From Zoogloeaceae bacterium (GTDB taxonomy: Bacteria; Pseudomonadota; Gammaproteobacteria; Burkholderiales; Rhodocyclaceae): a DNA stretch of 64,000 bases. This document shows positions 1 through 9,503 of this stretch, one piece after another. Below the pieces are notes generated by a model. It worked only from the letters and a program-made list of their open reading frames with translations, was not told where the DNA came from and searched no databases. The first letter of the stretch is position 1; each line of letters opens with the position of its first letter. The DNA lies in the NCBI GenBank assembly GCA_024235675.1, contig JACKLZ010000002.1:742001-806000 (forward strand). The letters run 5' to 3'. A program made the position numbers and the translations under genes.

Positions 1-1
1 A

Positions 2-2707
2 GATGATCGCATCCAGATCGGTGCCACTCACATCAGCCAGGCGCGCGACTTGCGCGCCCCGATTGGCCCGATCGCGCCCACCGGCTGGGTCCATCTGAGC
101 CTCGACGCCCCCCCGCCACCGCCCGTCTTCACAGCCACTACCGCCCTTCTGCTGGGGCTGATGCTGATCGCCGCAACGCTCGCTGTTGCCTGGGTTATGC
201 GCCGCCCGCTCGAAGACCTCGCGCACGCCGAAGCCGTCGCCACCGCCTTGCCCGCCAGCACGCTGATTCCGCCGCCGCCCGCCGGCGTCCTGCGCGAAAA
301 CCAGCCGCTCACCGAGGCCCTGCAGCATGCCGCCGAGCGCGTCCGGTTGGCGCAGCACAATCTCGCCGCCAGCCATGCCCGCATGCGGGCCATCACCGAG
401 GCGGCACTCGACAGCATCATCACCATCGATGCAAACGGTTGCATTGTCGACTTCAACCCCGCCGCCGAGATCTGCTTCGGCTATCGCCGCGAAGACACCC
501 TCGGCCACCCCGTCGCCGATCTGATCATCCCCCCCGATATGCGCGAGGCGCACAGCCAGGGCATGGCCCACTACCTGGCCACCGGCGAAGGCCCGGTACT
601 ATCACGCCAGATCGAAGTCATGGCGATGCGCAAGAACGGCGACGCCTTCCCCGCCGAGCTGGCGATTGTGCCCATCGACCTGAATGGCACTCCGGGCTTC
701 ACGGCCTACTTGCGTGACATCAGCGAACGCAAGCGGTCCGAGCAGGCCTTGCATGCAGCCAAGTTGCTGGCCGAGGCCGCCAATCAGGCCAAAAGCGATT
801 TTCTGGCCAACATGAGCCATGAAATCCGCACCCCGATGAATGCCATCATCGGCATGACCGACCTCGCCCTCGAAACCCGTCTCGACGACGAGCAGCGCGA
901 ATACCTGACCCTGTCGCGTGACGCCGCCGACGCCCTGCTCAGCCTCGTCAACGACCTGCTCGACTACACCAAGATCGCCGCGGGCAAGCTCGACTTCGAG
1001 CGCATCAGCTTCGGCTTGCGCGACTGTATCGCCCTCAGCCACCGCACCCTCAAGGACGCCGCCGAGCGCAAGCAGCTGAGCTTCACCTACCATGTCGCCC
1101 CCACCGTTCCCGACCACCTCGTCGGCGACCCCCATCGCCTGCGGCAAGTGCTCATCAACCTGATTGGCAATGCCCTCAAATTTACCGAGAGCGGACACAT
1201 CACGATCCATGTGGGGCTGACCGAAAGCGGCGCCGACAGCGCGGAGCTCAAATTCTCTGTCGAAGACAGCGGTATCGGAATCGCCAAAGACAAACAACAG
1301 CTGATCTTCGACGCCTTTTCCCAGGCCGACACCTCGTCCACCCGGCGCTTCGGCGGCACCGGCCTGGGCCTGACCATCTGCTCGCAGCTGATCGACAGCA
1401 TGCAGGGAAGGCTGTGGGTCGACAGCGAGCCCGGCAAGGGCAGCACCTTCCATTTCACCGCCCGCTTCGAGCGTGCAACGGCGCCCGCGGCGCCCATCAC
1501 ACGCCCGGCCGAAACGGACCTGGGCAGCCTGCGCATCCTGGTGATCGCCGGCAACGAAGCCAGTCGCAGCCACCTCACCGGCATGATCGAAAGCTGGAAC
1601 ATGTTGTGCGACACCTGCGCCAGCGGCGCCGAAGCGCTCGCCGGCTTCAGCGGCGACGGACCGGAAGTGCGCTACCACGCCATCGTCGCCGACACCGACC
1701 TGGGCGACATGAGCGCCTTCCGCTTCTTCGAGAAGCTCAATGCCCATGGCCTCGCCCACCCGCCGATCCGGCTGATGACCGCCAACGCCGGCCAGCGCGG
1801 CGACGCCGCGCGCTGCCGTTCGCTGGGCATCCAGGCCTACCTGAGCCGACCGATCGAACCTTCCGACCTGCTCGACGCCATCTTGCTGGCCATCGGCACC
1901 GACGGAATCCAGCCGCTGATTACCCGGCACAGTCTGCGTGAGCAGCGCCGCCGCCTGAATGTGCTGCTCGCCGAGGACAACAAGGTCAACCAGATGCTCG
2001 CGCTGCGCCTGCTCGAGAAGCTGGGCCATGTCAGCCATGTGGTCAACAACGGACTGGAGGCGCTTTCAGCCTGCGAAAGCACCCACTTTGATGTCATTTT
2101 GATGGATGTTCAAATGCCGGAAATGGGTGGCTTCGAAGCCACCGCCAAGCTGCGCGAGCGCGAAGCTGCGACCGGCCGCTACACGCCGATCATCGCCATG
2201 ACCGCGCACGCCATGCCCGGCGATCGCGAGCGCTGCCTGGCCGCCGGCATGGACGACTATGTCGCCAAGCCGGTTCAGCCGACCTCACTGGCGGCGGCGC
2301 TGGCCGCGATTGTGAGTGGCGATCAGCGCGTGACCCATCGCGAAGCGGCCGCCGCCGTCACCAGCCGCCCGCTCTCCGCGTTCGACCAAGAGACACTGCT
2401 GGCCAATCTGGGCGGCGATCACGAGCTGATGACCCAACTGGCCGCGCTCTACCTCGACGACGAAATCGCACTGCGCGAATCGCTGAAAACCGCCTGCAAC
2501 AGTGGCGACCTCCAGGCGATTCACTCGGCCGTCCATGGTTTGAAAGGCGCGATCGCCAACTTCTCGGCCGACAGCGCCATGGCCGCGGCCAGCGCGCTGG
2601 AGAGTATCTGCCGCAATGGCGAATCCGACCGGCTCGACCACGCCATCACGCAGTTCAACACCGAGCTTGACCGCTTCGCCGAGGCCCTGCGCGGCGTCAC
2701 CGCCTGA
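2..2707 (+). CDS. Hybrid sensor histidine kinase/response regulator with Hpt domain (5' end outside window)
   Basis: Large BarA-like hybrid kinase, cut by the window edge: the frame is open from base 2, and the first start-like codon (TTG at 50) lies inside the domain preceding the membrane helix, so the true start is upstream. Order: end of a periplasmic sensor region, one membrane helix (about 134-200), a PAS domain (about 380-730), HisKA with MSHEIRTPMN at 812 (phosphoaccepting His), an HATPase with N box near 1135-1180 and G boxes GIGIA and GGTGLGL, two receiver domains, and a C-terminal Hpt with HGLKGA near 2535. The second receiver (from about 1955) is canonical: AEDN, LMDVQMPE, MTA, KP. 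The first is degenerate: the usual KP is RP. Likely an inner-membrane phosphorelay hub; signal and target unknown. It converges on gloA with a 15-base gap. Confidence 0.93.
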   Translation, partial: DDRIQIGATHISQARDLRAPIGPIAPTGWVHLSLDAPPPPPVFTATTALLLGLMLIAATLAVAWVMRRPLEDLAHAEAVATALPASTLIPPPPAGVLRENQPLTEALQHAAERVRLAQHNLAASHARMRAITEAALDSIITIDANGCIVDFNPAAEICFGYRREDTLGHPVADLIIPPDMREAHSQGMAHYLATGEGPVLSRQIEVMAMRKNGDAFPAELAIVPIDLNGTPGFTAYLRDISERKRSEQALHAAKLLAEAANQAKSDFLANMSHEIRTPMNAIIGMTDLALETRLDDEQREYLTLSRDAADALLSLVNDLLDYTKIAAGKLDFERISFGLRDCIALSHRTLKDAAERKQLSFTYHVAPTVPDHLVGDPHRLRQVLINLIGNALKFTESGHITIHVGLTESGADSAELKFSVEDSGIGIAKDKQQLIFDAFSQADTSSTRRFGGTGLGLTICSQLIDSMQGRLWVDSEPGKGSTFHFTARFERATAPAAPITRPAETDLGSLRILVIAGNEASRSHLTGMIESWNMLCDTCASGAEALAGFSGDGPEVRYHAIVADTDLGDMSAFRFFEKLNAHGLAHPPIRLMTANAGQRGDAARCRSLGIQAYLSRPIEPSDLLDAILLAIGTDGIQPLITRHSLREQRRRLNVLLAEDNKVNQMLALRLLEKLGHVSHVVNNGLEALSACESTHFDVILMDVQMPEMGGFEATAKLREREAATGRYTPIIAMTAHAMPGDRERCLAAGMDDYVAKPVQPTSLAAALAAIVSGDQRVTHREAAAAVTSRPLSAFDQETLLANLGGDHELMTQLAALYLDDEIALRESLKTACNSGDLQAIHSAVHGLKGAIANFSADSAMAAASALESICRNGESDRLDHAITQFNTELDRFAEALRGVTA

Positions 2708-2722
2708 GCGGCGCCCCCCAGG

Positions 2723-3106
2723 TCAATCGCGCTGAATCAGCTCGATCTTGTAGCCATCCGGGTCATCCACAAAGGCAATGACCGTGCTGCCATGCTTCAT
2801 CGGCCCGGCCTCGCGCACCACCTTGCCGCCAGCGGCACGGATCGCGTCGCAGGCAGCATAGGCGTCGGGCACGCCGAGCGCGATATGCCCGTAGCCATTG
2901 CCGAGCTCATAGCTCGTGGTGTCCCAGTTGTGCGTCAGCTCCAGCACTGCGCCTTCCGTCTCGGGCTGATAACCGACAAAAGCCAGCGTAAATCGGCCTT
3001 CGGGGTAGTCCTGCCGGCGTAGCAGTTGCATGCCCAGAATGTCCGTGTAGAACGCAATCGAGCGGTCCAGGTCGCCGACCCGAAGCATGGTGTGGAGCAA
3101 GCGCAT
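2723..3106 (-). CDS. gloA: Lactoylglutathione lyase (glyoxalase I)
   Basis: A 127-residue VOC-fold enzyme that isomerises the hemithioacetal of methylglyoxal and glutathione to S-lactoylglutathione, the first step of methylglyoxal detoxification in the cytoplasm. All four metal ligands known from the Escherichia coli nickel enzyme fall at the same residue numbers: His5 (MRLLH), Glu56 (VLELTH), His74 (GYGHIAL) and Glu122 (YKIELIQ). Full length, with the ATG at 3106 placing His5 correctly. It is the last gene of a minus-strand run (hrpA, EI24, CinA-like, metalloprotease, gloA), 17 bases after the metalloprotease gene. Confidence 0.97.
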   Translation of the reverse strand: MRLLHTMLRVGDLDRSIAFYTDILGMQLLRRQDYPEGRFTLAFVGYQPETEGAVLELTHNWDTTSYELGNGYGHIALGVPDAYAACDAIRAAGGKVVREAGPMKHGSTVIAFVDDPDGYKIELIQRD

Positions 3107-3123
3107 GAGTGTGTCCTTGTTCG

Positions 3124-3885
3124 TCAGTCGATAAGCGAAGCGGCCGGCACGGCCACATCGATAAATTCGGGCAGGGTGCGTCCGAGCTGCCGTAGCTGCG
3201 CACGCGCGCCGCGCACATCGGGAATCACCTGCGCCACCAGCGCCCAGAAGCGCGGCGAGTGATTCATGTGAACGCGGTGCGCCACTTCATGCGCCACCAC
3301 ATAGTCGATCAGATCCGGGCTCAGATGAATCAGCCGCCAGTGCAGACGAATCCCGCGCGCCGAGCAACTGCCCCAGCGCGTGCGCGCCTGGGTGAGACCA
3401 ACCGGCGGCACAGGCACACCAATGCGTAAGGCGAACTCCGCCACCCGGCCTTCGAAATACGCCAGCGCCCGCGCCTGCAGCGCCCGCTTCAAACGATCCG
3501 CCGGCGACTGGCGGACGGTACAGCGCAGCATCAATCGCGCCTCGTCGCCACCGTCCGCAGTCATCCAGCGCACCTCGGCCCGGCCGCGCGACAACGTCAA
3601 GCGGCATGGCGCGCCCATCAGCGGAAACGATAAACCATCGACAACCACCCGTCTGGCCGGCTGCGGCCGCTCGGCCAGCGCCGAGAGTTTGTCGAGCACC
3701 CAGCGGTCATGGGCGTGCAAGAAGGCTTCGACCGCCGCGTGCGGAGCGCGCAGTGGTGCCGCCACCGACAGGCCACGCCCGTCGATGGTCAGCCCCAGCG
3801 TACGGCGGGCCGAGCGGCGCAGGTGATAGCCGACCTGTCGGCCAAGCAGATGAATCTGGTGCTGGCTGCGCAAGGCAGCGCTCAC
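3124..3885 (-). CDS. YgjP/DUF45-type zinc metalloprotease (SprT-like, WGSCS and HExxH)
   Basis: A 253-residue protein of the YgjP/DUF45 family. The C-terminal half carries the family signature WGSCS (161-165), then HEVAH (zinc ligands His189 and His193, catalytic Glu190) and MNHSPRFW, where His199 is the probable third ligand. No signal peptide or membrane helix, so probably cytoplasmic; substrates of this family are poorly known. I place the start at a GTG (3885-3883) that overlaps the stop of the upstream CinA-like gene (GTGA), suggesting translational coupling. The frame stays open further upstream, but that part is a shadow of the upstream gene. Confidence 0.88.
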   Translation of the reverse strand: MSAALRSQHQIHLLGRQVGYHLRRSARRTLGLTIDGRGLSVAAPLRAPHAAVEAFLHAHDRWVLDKLSALAERPQPARRVVVDGLSFPLMGAPCRLTLSRGRAEVRWMTADGGDEARLMLRCTVRQSPADRLKRALQARALAYFEGRVAEFALRIGVPVPPVGLTQARTRWGSCSARGIRLHWRLIHLSPDLIDYVVAHEVAHRVHMNHSPRFWALVAQVIPDVRGARAQLRQLGRTLPEFIDVAVPAASLID

Positions 3886-4631
3886 GCCTTGTCGTCCCAG
3901 CTGAAGCCGCGACTCGCCAGCTCGGCAGTGATCTCGGCCATCGCCGCCGTCACGCGCTCGGCAGTGCCTTTGACGCCAAGCTCGATACTGCGCCGCCGTT
4001 CGCCATCGGCAAAGGCCGGCAGGCTGAACAGCGTCAAGTCGGGATAATCCGCCGTAATACGTTCCATCAGCGCCACCAGCTGGCTCTCGTAAGCCTCCCA
4101 CACCGTCACCGCCTGTTCGACATAGTCCTCGGCATGGAACAGCTCGGCGTAACAGGTGTCGAGCACCCAGGCCACCATCGGCCAGGCCATGACGGGAAAG
4201 CCGGGCACGAAATAATGCTTGGCAATGCTGAAGCCGGGGACCTGGTTGTAGGGGTTGGGAATGATCGCCGCGCCGGCCGGATAAACGCCCATCTGCAATC
4301 GATGCGCGGTGGTGTCATCGCCAAACCTGGCACGCAGGATGGCCTCGGCCTCGGGGTGCAGCGCCAGCGGTTGCCCCAACGCTTCGGCCGCGGCCTGGCG
4401 GGTGTGGTCATCCGGCGTCGCGCCAATGCCGCCGAAGCTGAACACCACATCACCGGTGGCCATCGTCTCGCGCAGAGTGCTCACCAGAAACGGTCGCGAG
4501 TCAGTCACATAGCGCACCCACGACAGCTTGAGACCGCGCTCACCGAGCAGCGCGATGAGCTTGGCCAGATGCTTGTCCTGGCGGCGACCGGAGAGAATTT
4601 CGTCGCCGATGATGATCGCGCCAAAGCCCAT
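3882..4631 (-). CDS. CinA N-terminal-like molybdopterin-binding domain protein
   Basis: A 249-residue protein made mainly of the MoaB/Mog-like molybdopterin-binding fold found at the N terminus of CinA. Visible signatures are GAIIIGDEILSGRR at the N terminus and FGGIGATPDDHTRQA near residues 65-80. It lacks the C-terminal nicotinamide-nucleotide amidase domain of full CinA and matches the short stand-alone form common in proteobacteria (annotated competence/damage-inducible protein A or molybdopterin-binding protein). The exact reaction is unknown. It sits between the EI24 gene (9-base gap) and the overlapping metalloprotease gene. Confidence 0.88.
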   Translation of the reverse strand: MGFGAIIIGDEILSGRRQDKHLAKLIALLGERGLKLSWVRYVTDSRPFLVSTLRETMATGDVVFSFGGIGATPDDHTRQAAAEALGQPLALHPEAEAILRARFGDDTTAHRLQMGVYPAGAAIIPNPYNQVPGFSIAKHYFVPGFPVMAWPMVAWVLDTCYAELFHAEDYVEQAVTVWEAYESQLVALMERITADYPDLTLFSLPAFADGERRRSIELGVKGTAERVTAAMAEITAELASRGFSWDDKA

Positions 4632-4640
4632 GGATATTCC

Positions 4641-5396
4641 TTACCGACCGGCCTGGTCAGCGATCACCCAGCCACGCCCGACCCGGTCGCGGCGCAAGGC
4701 TTCGAGCAGGTAATGGACATAGGCCAGGCCGCAGAAGGCCGGCGCAAACAGGTTAACAATCGGGATATACGCCAGCAAGGCGCAACCGGTACCCAGCCCG
4801 AGCAGCGCAGCGCGATGCTCCTGGCGCAGGCGCGGCATTTCTTCGCGGTCGCCATGCAGCATCAAGGCGTCGTAGCCAAAGGCCCGCTGGTTGAGCCAGG
4901 CGGTGAGCAGGATCGAGGCGACCAGCCCGACACCGGGAATCAGCCAGAACGGCAACGACAGAACGATGCCGACGATGAACACCAGTACCGCCACCACAGC
5001 ATTGATCGCGCTGCCGGTGTTGGTGCCGCCGCGGCGCATTTCGAGATCGCCATAGCGGATCTTGGCGACCTTTTCGAGCATGATGGGCAAGGCCACCACC
5101 GCCACCAGCAAGGCGGCGGTCACGTAGATCACCGGCAGGAAGAGCACACCCAGCGCGATCTTGACCAGCACCAGCACTGCCGCCGCGCCGACATCGGAGC
5201 TTTCGAGTCGCGTCGCCACCCAATCCCAGTGGCCGATCCAGTCCATCACGCCGGCGACCATCGGGTCCCACAGCACGATGCCGAGGATCAGCCACACCAC
5301 CATCGCCAACAAGGTGGGCCACACCAGATGCCACAGCACACCGCGCTCGGTGAGACTTTTCACTGCGCGGGCGTATGCGAGAAATATGTCCTTCAT
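4641..5396 (-). CDS. EI24/CysZ-like multi-span membrane protein
   Basis: A 251-residue integral membrane protein of the EI24 family, which includes the sulfate transporter CysZ. Hydrophobic segments are visible near residues 22-45, 75-105 and 140-165, with a final paired segment near 205-235. Sequence similarity to true CysZ is not obvious, and the neighbours (hrpA upstream, CinA-like downstream) give no hint of sulfur metabolism, so sulfate transport is only one possibility. The ATG at 5396 begins MKDIFLAYARAVKSL, a typical family N terminus. Confidence 0.85.
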   Translation of the reverse strand: MKDIFLAYARAVKSLTERGVLWHLVWPTLLAMVVWLILGIVLWDPMVAGVMDWIGHWDWVATRLESSDVGAAAVLVLVKIALGVLFLPVIYVTAALLVAVVALPIMLEKVAKIRYGDLEMRRGGTNTGSAINAVVAVLVFIVGIVLSLPFWLIPGVGLVASILLTAWLNQRAFGYDALMLHGDREEMPRLRQEHRAALLGLGTGCALLAYIPIVNLFAPAFCGLAYVHYLLEALRRDRVGRGWVIADQAGR

Positions 5397-5470
5397 ACCT
5401 GCCTGTCGTTTGAAAACACGGGGGCCATTGTAGCGCCGTCGCTCAATCCATGACGCCTGCTGCCCGCCGC

Positions 5471-8400
5471 TTAACGGGGTCGGGCGTCCCAGATTTTGGT
5501 CAGCCGTTTCACCGAGACCGGCATCGGCGTCTTGAGTTCCTGCGCAAACAAACCCACGCGCAGCTCTTCGAGCAGCCAGCGGAAATCTTCGAGGAAAGGA
5601 TCGGCCTGTCCGGCGCGCAGGCTTTCCAGGCGCGCACGCTCGAGCGGCCGGGCGAGCAAGGCCCAGTCGCGCATCAGCGCGGCGTCGCGCTCGGCGGCGT
5701 TGCGCAGCTTGTCGATACGCACCACCGCCGCCTTCAGATAGCGTGGAAAGTGCGACAGGCGCTCGTAGGGCACCTCGACCACGAAGCGCTTGATCACCAG
5801 CGCCTCGAGCTGCTGGCGGATGTCCTCGACCACCTCGGGGAAGGTCTTGAGCCCGCCGAGCCGCTTTTCCAGCGTGGCCCGCTCGAGCAGCACCTGATCG
5901 ACCAGCCGCAGCAACTCCTGCGCAACCAGCGTCATGCGCGGCTTGGCCGCCTGCGCGCGGGCGGCAAAGCTGTCGCCATCGGTTGGCAGCGGCTCGCTCA
6001 GACAGGTGCGCGCCACCGTGGCGGCCACCAGCTGGTCCTGCAAGTCGCCCTCGGTGCCAAAGCTGATGAAGCGCAATGCCACCTCACGCAGGCCCGGCAA
6101 GCGGCGGATGGCCTTGACCTGATCTTTCAGCGTCAGGCAAAACAGCCGCACCAGCCCCTCGCGATGCACCCGCGCTGCCTCTTCCGGCGTGTCGTAGGGG
6201 CGCAGCGACACACTGTCGCCATCGTCATGCAGCGCCGGGAAGCCGACCACCTCACGCCCCGCCACCTTGAGTTCAAGCAGCTCGGGCAGCGCGCCGAAGG
6301 ACCACTCGGTCAGCCCGCTCAAGGCACCGGCCGGCACGCTGTCAGCGGGCGCGGCCGTCGGCGTGTCTTCGGCCTCGCCCGCGACCGGCAGATCGGCCGG
6401 TTTGACCTGCGCCGCCTCGAAGGCCGCCGCAATCTGCCCATGAAAGCGCCCGCGCAGCTCGGCCAGATTACGCGACTGCGCCAGCACCCGGCCGTGCGGA
6501 TCAAGCACGCGGAAGTTCATGAAGCAGTGCGGATTGAGGTTTTCCGGGCGGAAGGATTCCATCGGCAGCTTGAGGCTGACCCGCATCTCGACGAAGTGCT
6601 GCAGCGCCTTGAGCAGCGGCGTCTCCGTGCCCCACTCGCCAGCCTCGATCGCAGCCAGAAAATCGCTCACGCTCTGCGCCATGGGCTGCAGACGGTGACG
6701 ATGCTTTTGCGGCACGGTGCGCAGCAAGGCGAGCACCTTTTCTTCGAGCAAACCCGGTACCAGCCATTCGCAGCGCGTGGCCGGCACCTGGTTGAGCATC
6801 GCCACCGGCACGGTCAGCGTCACGCCGTCGTCCGCCTCGCCCGGCGCATGCACATAGTCGAGCTTGAGCCGCTGACCAAAGACGCTCAGCTGCGGCGGGA
6901 AGCGGTCGGTGGTGATGCCCTCGGCCTCGTGGCGCATCAGCTGATCACGGTCCAGATGCAACAGCTTCGGCGTGGCCTTTTCGGCCGTCTTGCGCCAGCG
7001 CTCGAAGCTCGGCAGGTCGACCACGTCATCGGGCAGCTGCGCGTCGTAGAAGGCTTCGATCAGCGCATCGTCGACCAGCACGTCGGGGCGGCGCGACTTG
7101 TGCTCCAGCCGCTCGATCTCCTTGATCAGCCGCAGGTTGTGCTTGAGGAAGGGCATGCTGCGCACCGCCGCCTCGTCGATCTGCCCCTGCACCAGCCCCT
7201 CGCGGATGAACAGTTCGCGGCACAGTCTGGGATCGACATCGCGGTAGCCCACCGCCCGACGGCCATAGAGCACCACGCCATGCAGCGTACCGCGCTCCCA
7301 GGCGCGCACGCTGCCGGCCGATTTGGACCAGTGCGGCTCATAGACATGGCGCTTGATCAGGTGCGCGCCAACCTCCTCCAGCCACTCGGGCTCGATGCGC
7401 GCAATGCAGCGGCCAAACAAGCGGCTGGTGTCGATCAGCTCGGCGCAGACGATCCACTTGCCCCCCTTGCGCGACAGACTGGAGCCCGGGTGCGGCCAGA
7501 ACTTGATGCCGCGCGCGCCGTGATAGCCCCCGGCCTGCGGGCCGCGCGCGCCCTGCTCTTCGTCTACCTTGCAGCCCAGATGGCCGAGCAGACCGGTAAG
7601 CAGCGCCTTGTGGATCGCGTCGTAGTGCGCCGGCACCGTGCTTTCTTTCCAGCCGTGCTCGGCGCACAGGCTGTGCAGCTGGCCGTGGATATCCCGCCAT
7701 TCGCGCATGCGCAGCGGCGACAGAAAGTGCTCCTTGCACCACTGCCGCTGCTTGTTGCTCGACTGATGGCGGATCACTTCCTCGTAGGCTTTCCACAGGT
7801 TCCAGTACCACAGGAACTCGGACTTTTCGTCCTGCTCGCCACCGCGAAACAGCGCATGGCGCTGGTCAGCCGTGCCGGCCTGCGCCTGCGGGCGGTCGCG
7901 CGGGTCCTGCACCGACAGCGCAGCGGCGATCACCAGCACCTCGCGCAGGCAGCCGTGGTCGCGCGCGGCGAGAATCATGCGGCCGATCTTGGGGTCGATC
8001 GGCAGGCGCGACAGCTCGCGCCCCAGCTCGGTGAGACGCTGCTGCTCGTCGACCGCGCCCAACTCGCCCAGCAACTGATAGCCGTCGGCGATCATCTTGG
8101 GCGGCGGCGCGTCGAGGAAGGGGAAGTCTTCCACCGCCCCCAGACCGAGCGCCTTCATGCGCAGGATCACCGCCGCCAGCGAAGCGCGCAGGATCTCCGG
8201 ATCGGTGTGATCGGGCCGCTGGTTGAAGTCATCCTCGTCATACAGACGGAAGCAGATGCCGTCCGACACCCGGCCGCAGCGCCCGGCCCGCTGACGCGCA
8301 GCGCTTTGGGCGATCTTCTCGATCTGCAACTGCTCGACCTTGTTGCGCGCCGAGTAGCGCTTGACCCGCGCCAGGCCGACATCGACCACGTAACGAATGC

Positions 8401-9502
8401 CCGGCACGGTGAGCGAAGTCTCGGCCACGTTGGTGGCCAGCACCACCCGGCGACCGGTCGAGCGGCCAAACACGCGCGACTGCTCCTGCGCCGACAGGCG
8501 CGCGAACAGCGGCAGAATGTCGGTGCCGGCGGCGTGATGCGCCTTGCGCAGCGCCTCGGTCGCCTCGCGGATTTCGCGCTCGCCGGGCAAAAACACCAGC
8601 ACGTCGCCGGGGCCTTCACGCTGCGCCTCATCCACGGCGTCGACCAGGCCGTCCCAGGCCTCGGCGCCGCGGCGGTTGGGCTTGTCTTCGTCTTCCTGCG
8701 GCCGGTAGCGCATCTCGATCGGAAACAAGCGCCCCGAGACCTCGATCACCGGCGCGGGCCGGCCCGACGCATCGGCAAAGTGCCGGGCGAAGCGCTCGGC
8801 GTCGAGCGTGGCGGAGGTGACGATGATCTTCAGATCCGGTCGCTTGGGCAGCAGATTGCGCAGATAGCCGAGCAGGAAGTCGATGTTCAGACTGCGCTCG
8901 TGCGCCTCGTCGATGATCAGCGTGTCATAGGCGTTCAGGTAGGGATCGCCCTGCGTCTCGGCCAGCAAGATGCCGTCGGTCATCAGCTTGATGTGGCTGC
9001 TCGGCCCGAGGCGGTCGGTAAAGCGGATCTTGTAGCCCACGGCCTGGCCGAGCGGGCTGCCCAGTTCTTCAGCGATACGGTCGGCGGTGGCACGCGCGGC
9101 AATCCGGCGCGGCTGGGTGTGGCCGATCAGGCCGCCCACGCCGCGGCCCAGCGCCAGGCAGATCTTGGGCAGCTGTGTCGTCTTGCCCGAACCCGTCTCA
9201 CCGCCGACGATGATCACCTGGTGCTTTCGGATCGCCTCGGCAATCTCGTCGCGGCGCGCGCTGACCGGCAAAGCCTCGGGAAAACTCGGCGCCGGCAAGC
9301 TGGCGGCGCGTTCAGCAAAGCGCGCAAGCGAGCGATCCAGCCGGGTGCGCAGCGCCTCGGGCAGCGCGTCCACCGTGGTGGGGCGCGGCTTGAGCCGACG
9401 CAGATCGCGCAGCAGGCGATAGCGATCGGCCAGCATGCAGCGTTCGAGCAAGGCAAAAGGATGGTCCGGGGCGCCCTCGCCCCGATTCAGCGGCTCACTC
9501 AT
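5471..9502 (-). CDS. hrpA: ATP-dependent RNA helicase HrpA
   Basis: A DEAH-box helicase of 1343 residues, the usual size for HrpA. It has Walker A GETGSGKTT, the DEAH box DEAHERSLN, SATLD (motif III) and the C-terminal helicase lobe with QRAGRCGR (motif VI), followed by the HA2/OB region and the long DUF3418 C terminus. HrpA acts on mRNA and on stalled ribosomes in the cytoplasm. The ATG at 9502 begins MSEPLNRGEG one base after the crcB stop; a start ten codons further upstream would overlap crcB. The long open frame on the opposite strand is a codon-bias shadow. A 74-base gap separates it from the EI24 gene. Confidence 0.96.
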   Translation of the reverse strand: MSEPLNRGEGAPDHPFALLERCMLADRYRLLRDLRRLKPRPTTVDALPEALRTRLDRSLARFAERAASLPAPSFPEALPVSARRDEIAEAIRKHQVIIVGGETGSGKTTQLPKICLALGRGVGGLIGHTQPRRIAARATADRIAEELGSPLGQAVGYKIRFTDRLGPSSHIKLMTDGILLAETQGDPYLNAYDTLIIDEAHERSLNIDFLLGYLRNLLPKRPDLKIIVTSATLDAERFARHFADASGRPAPVIEVSGRLFPIEMRYRPQEDEDKPNRRGAEAWDGLVDAVDEAQREGPGDVLVFLPGEREIREATEALRKAHHAAGTDILPLFARLSAQEQSRVFGRSTGRRVVLATNVAETSLTVPGIRYVVDVGLARVKRYSARNKVEQLQIEKIAQSAARQRAGRCGRVSDGICFRLYDEDDFNQRPDHTDPEILRASLAAVILRMKALGLGAVEDFPFLDAPPPKMIADGYQLLGELGAVDEQQRLTELGRELSRLPIDPKIGRMILAARDHGCLREVLVIAAALSVQDPRDRPQAQAGTADQRHALFRGGEQDEKSEFLWYWNLWKAYEEVIRHQSSNKQRQWCKEHFLSPLRMREWRDIHGQLHSLCAEHGWKESTVPAHYDAIHKALLTGLLGHLGCKVDEEQGARGPQAGGYHGARGIKFWPHPGSSLSRKGGKWIVCAELIDTSRLFGRCIARIEPEWLEEVGAHLIKRHVYEPHWSKSAGSVRAWERGTLHGVVLYGRRAVGYRDVDPRLCRELFIREGLVQGQIDEAAVRSMPFLKHNLRLIKEIERLEHKSRRPDVLVDDALIEAFYDAQLPDDVVDLPSFERWRKTAEKATPKLLHLDRDQLMRHEAEGITTDRFPPQLSVFGQRLKLDYVHAPGEADDGVTLTVPVAMLNQVPATRCEWLVPGLLEEKVLALLRTVPQKHRHRLQPMAQSVSDFLAAIEAGEWGTETPLLKALQHFVEMRVSLKLPMESFRPENLNPHCFMNFRVLDPHGRVLAQSRNLAELRGRFHGQIAAAFEAAQVKPADLPVAGEAEDTPTAAPADSVPAGALSGLTEWSFGALPELLELKVAGREVVGFPALHDDGDSVSLRPYDTPEEAARVHREGLVRLFCLTLKDQVKAIRRLPGLREVALRFISFGTEGDLQDQLVAATVARTCLSEPLPTDGDSFAARAQAAKPRMTLVAQELLRLVDQVLLERATLEKRLGGLKTFPEVVEDIRQQLEALVIKRFVVEVPYERLSHFPRYLKAAVVRIDKLRNAAERDAALMRDWALLARPLERARLESLRAGQADPFLEDFRWLLEELRVGLFAQELKTPMPVSVKRLTKIWDARPR

Positions 9503-9503
9503 C

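Noticed and set aside
3606..5453. 615-codon plus-strand open frame over the metalloprotease, CinA-like and EI24 genes
   Set aside because: Covers three well-supported genes on the other strand; composition is shadow-like.
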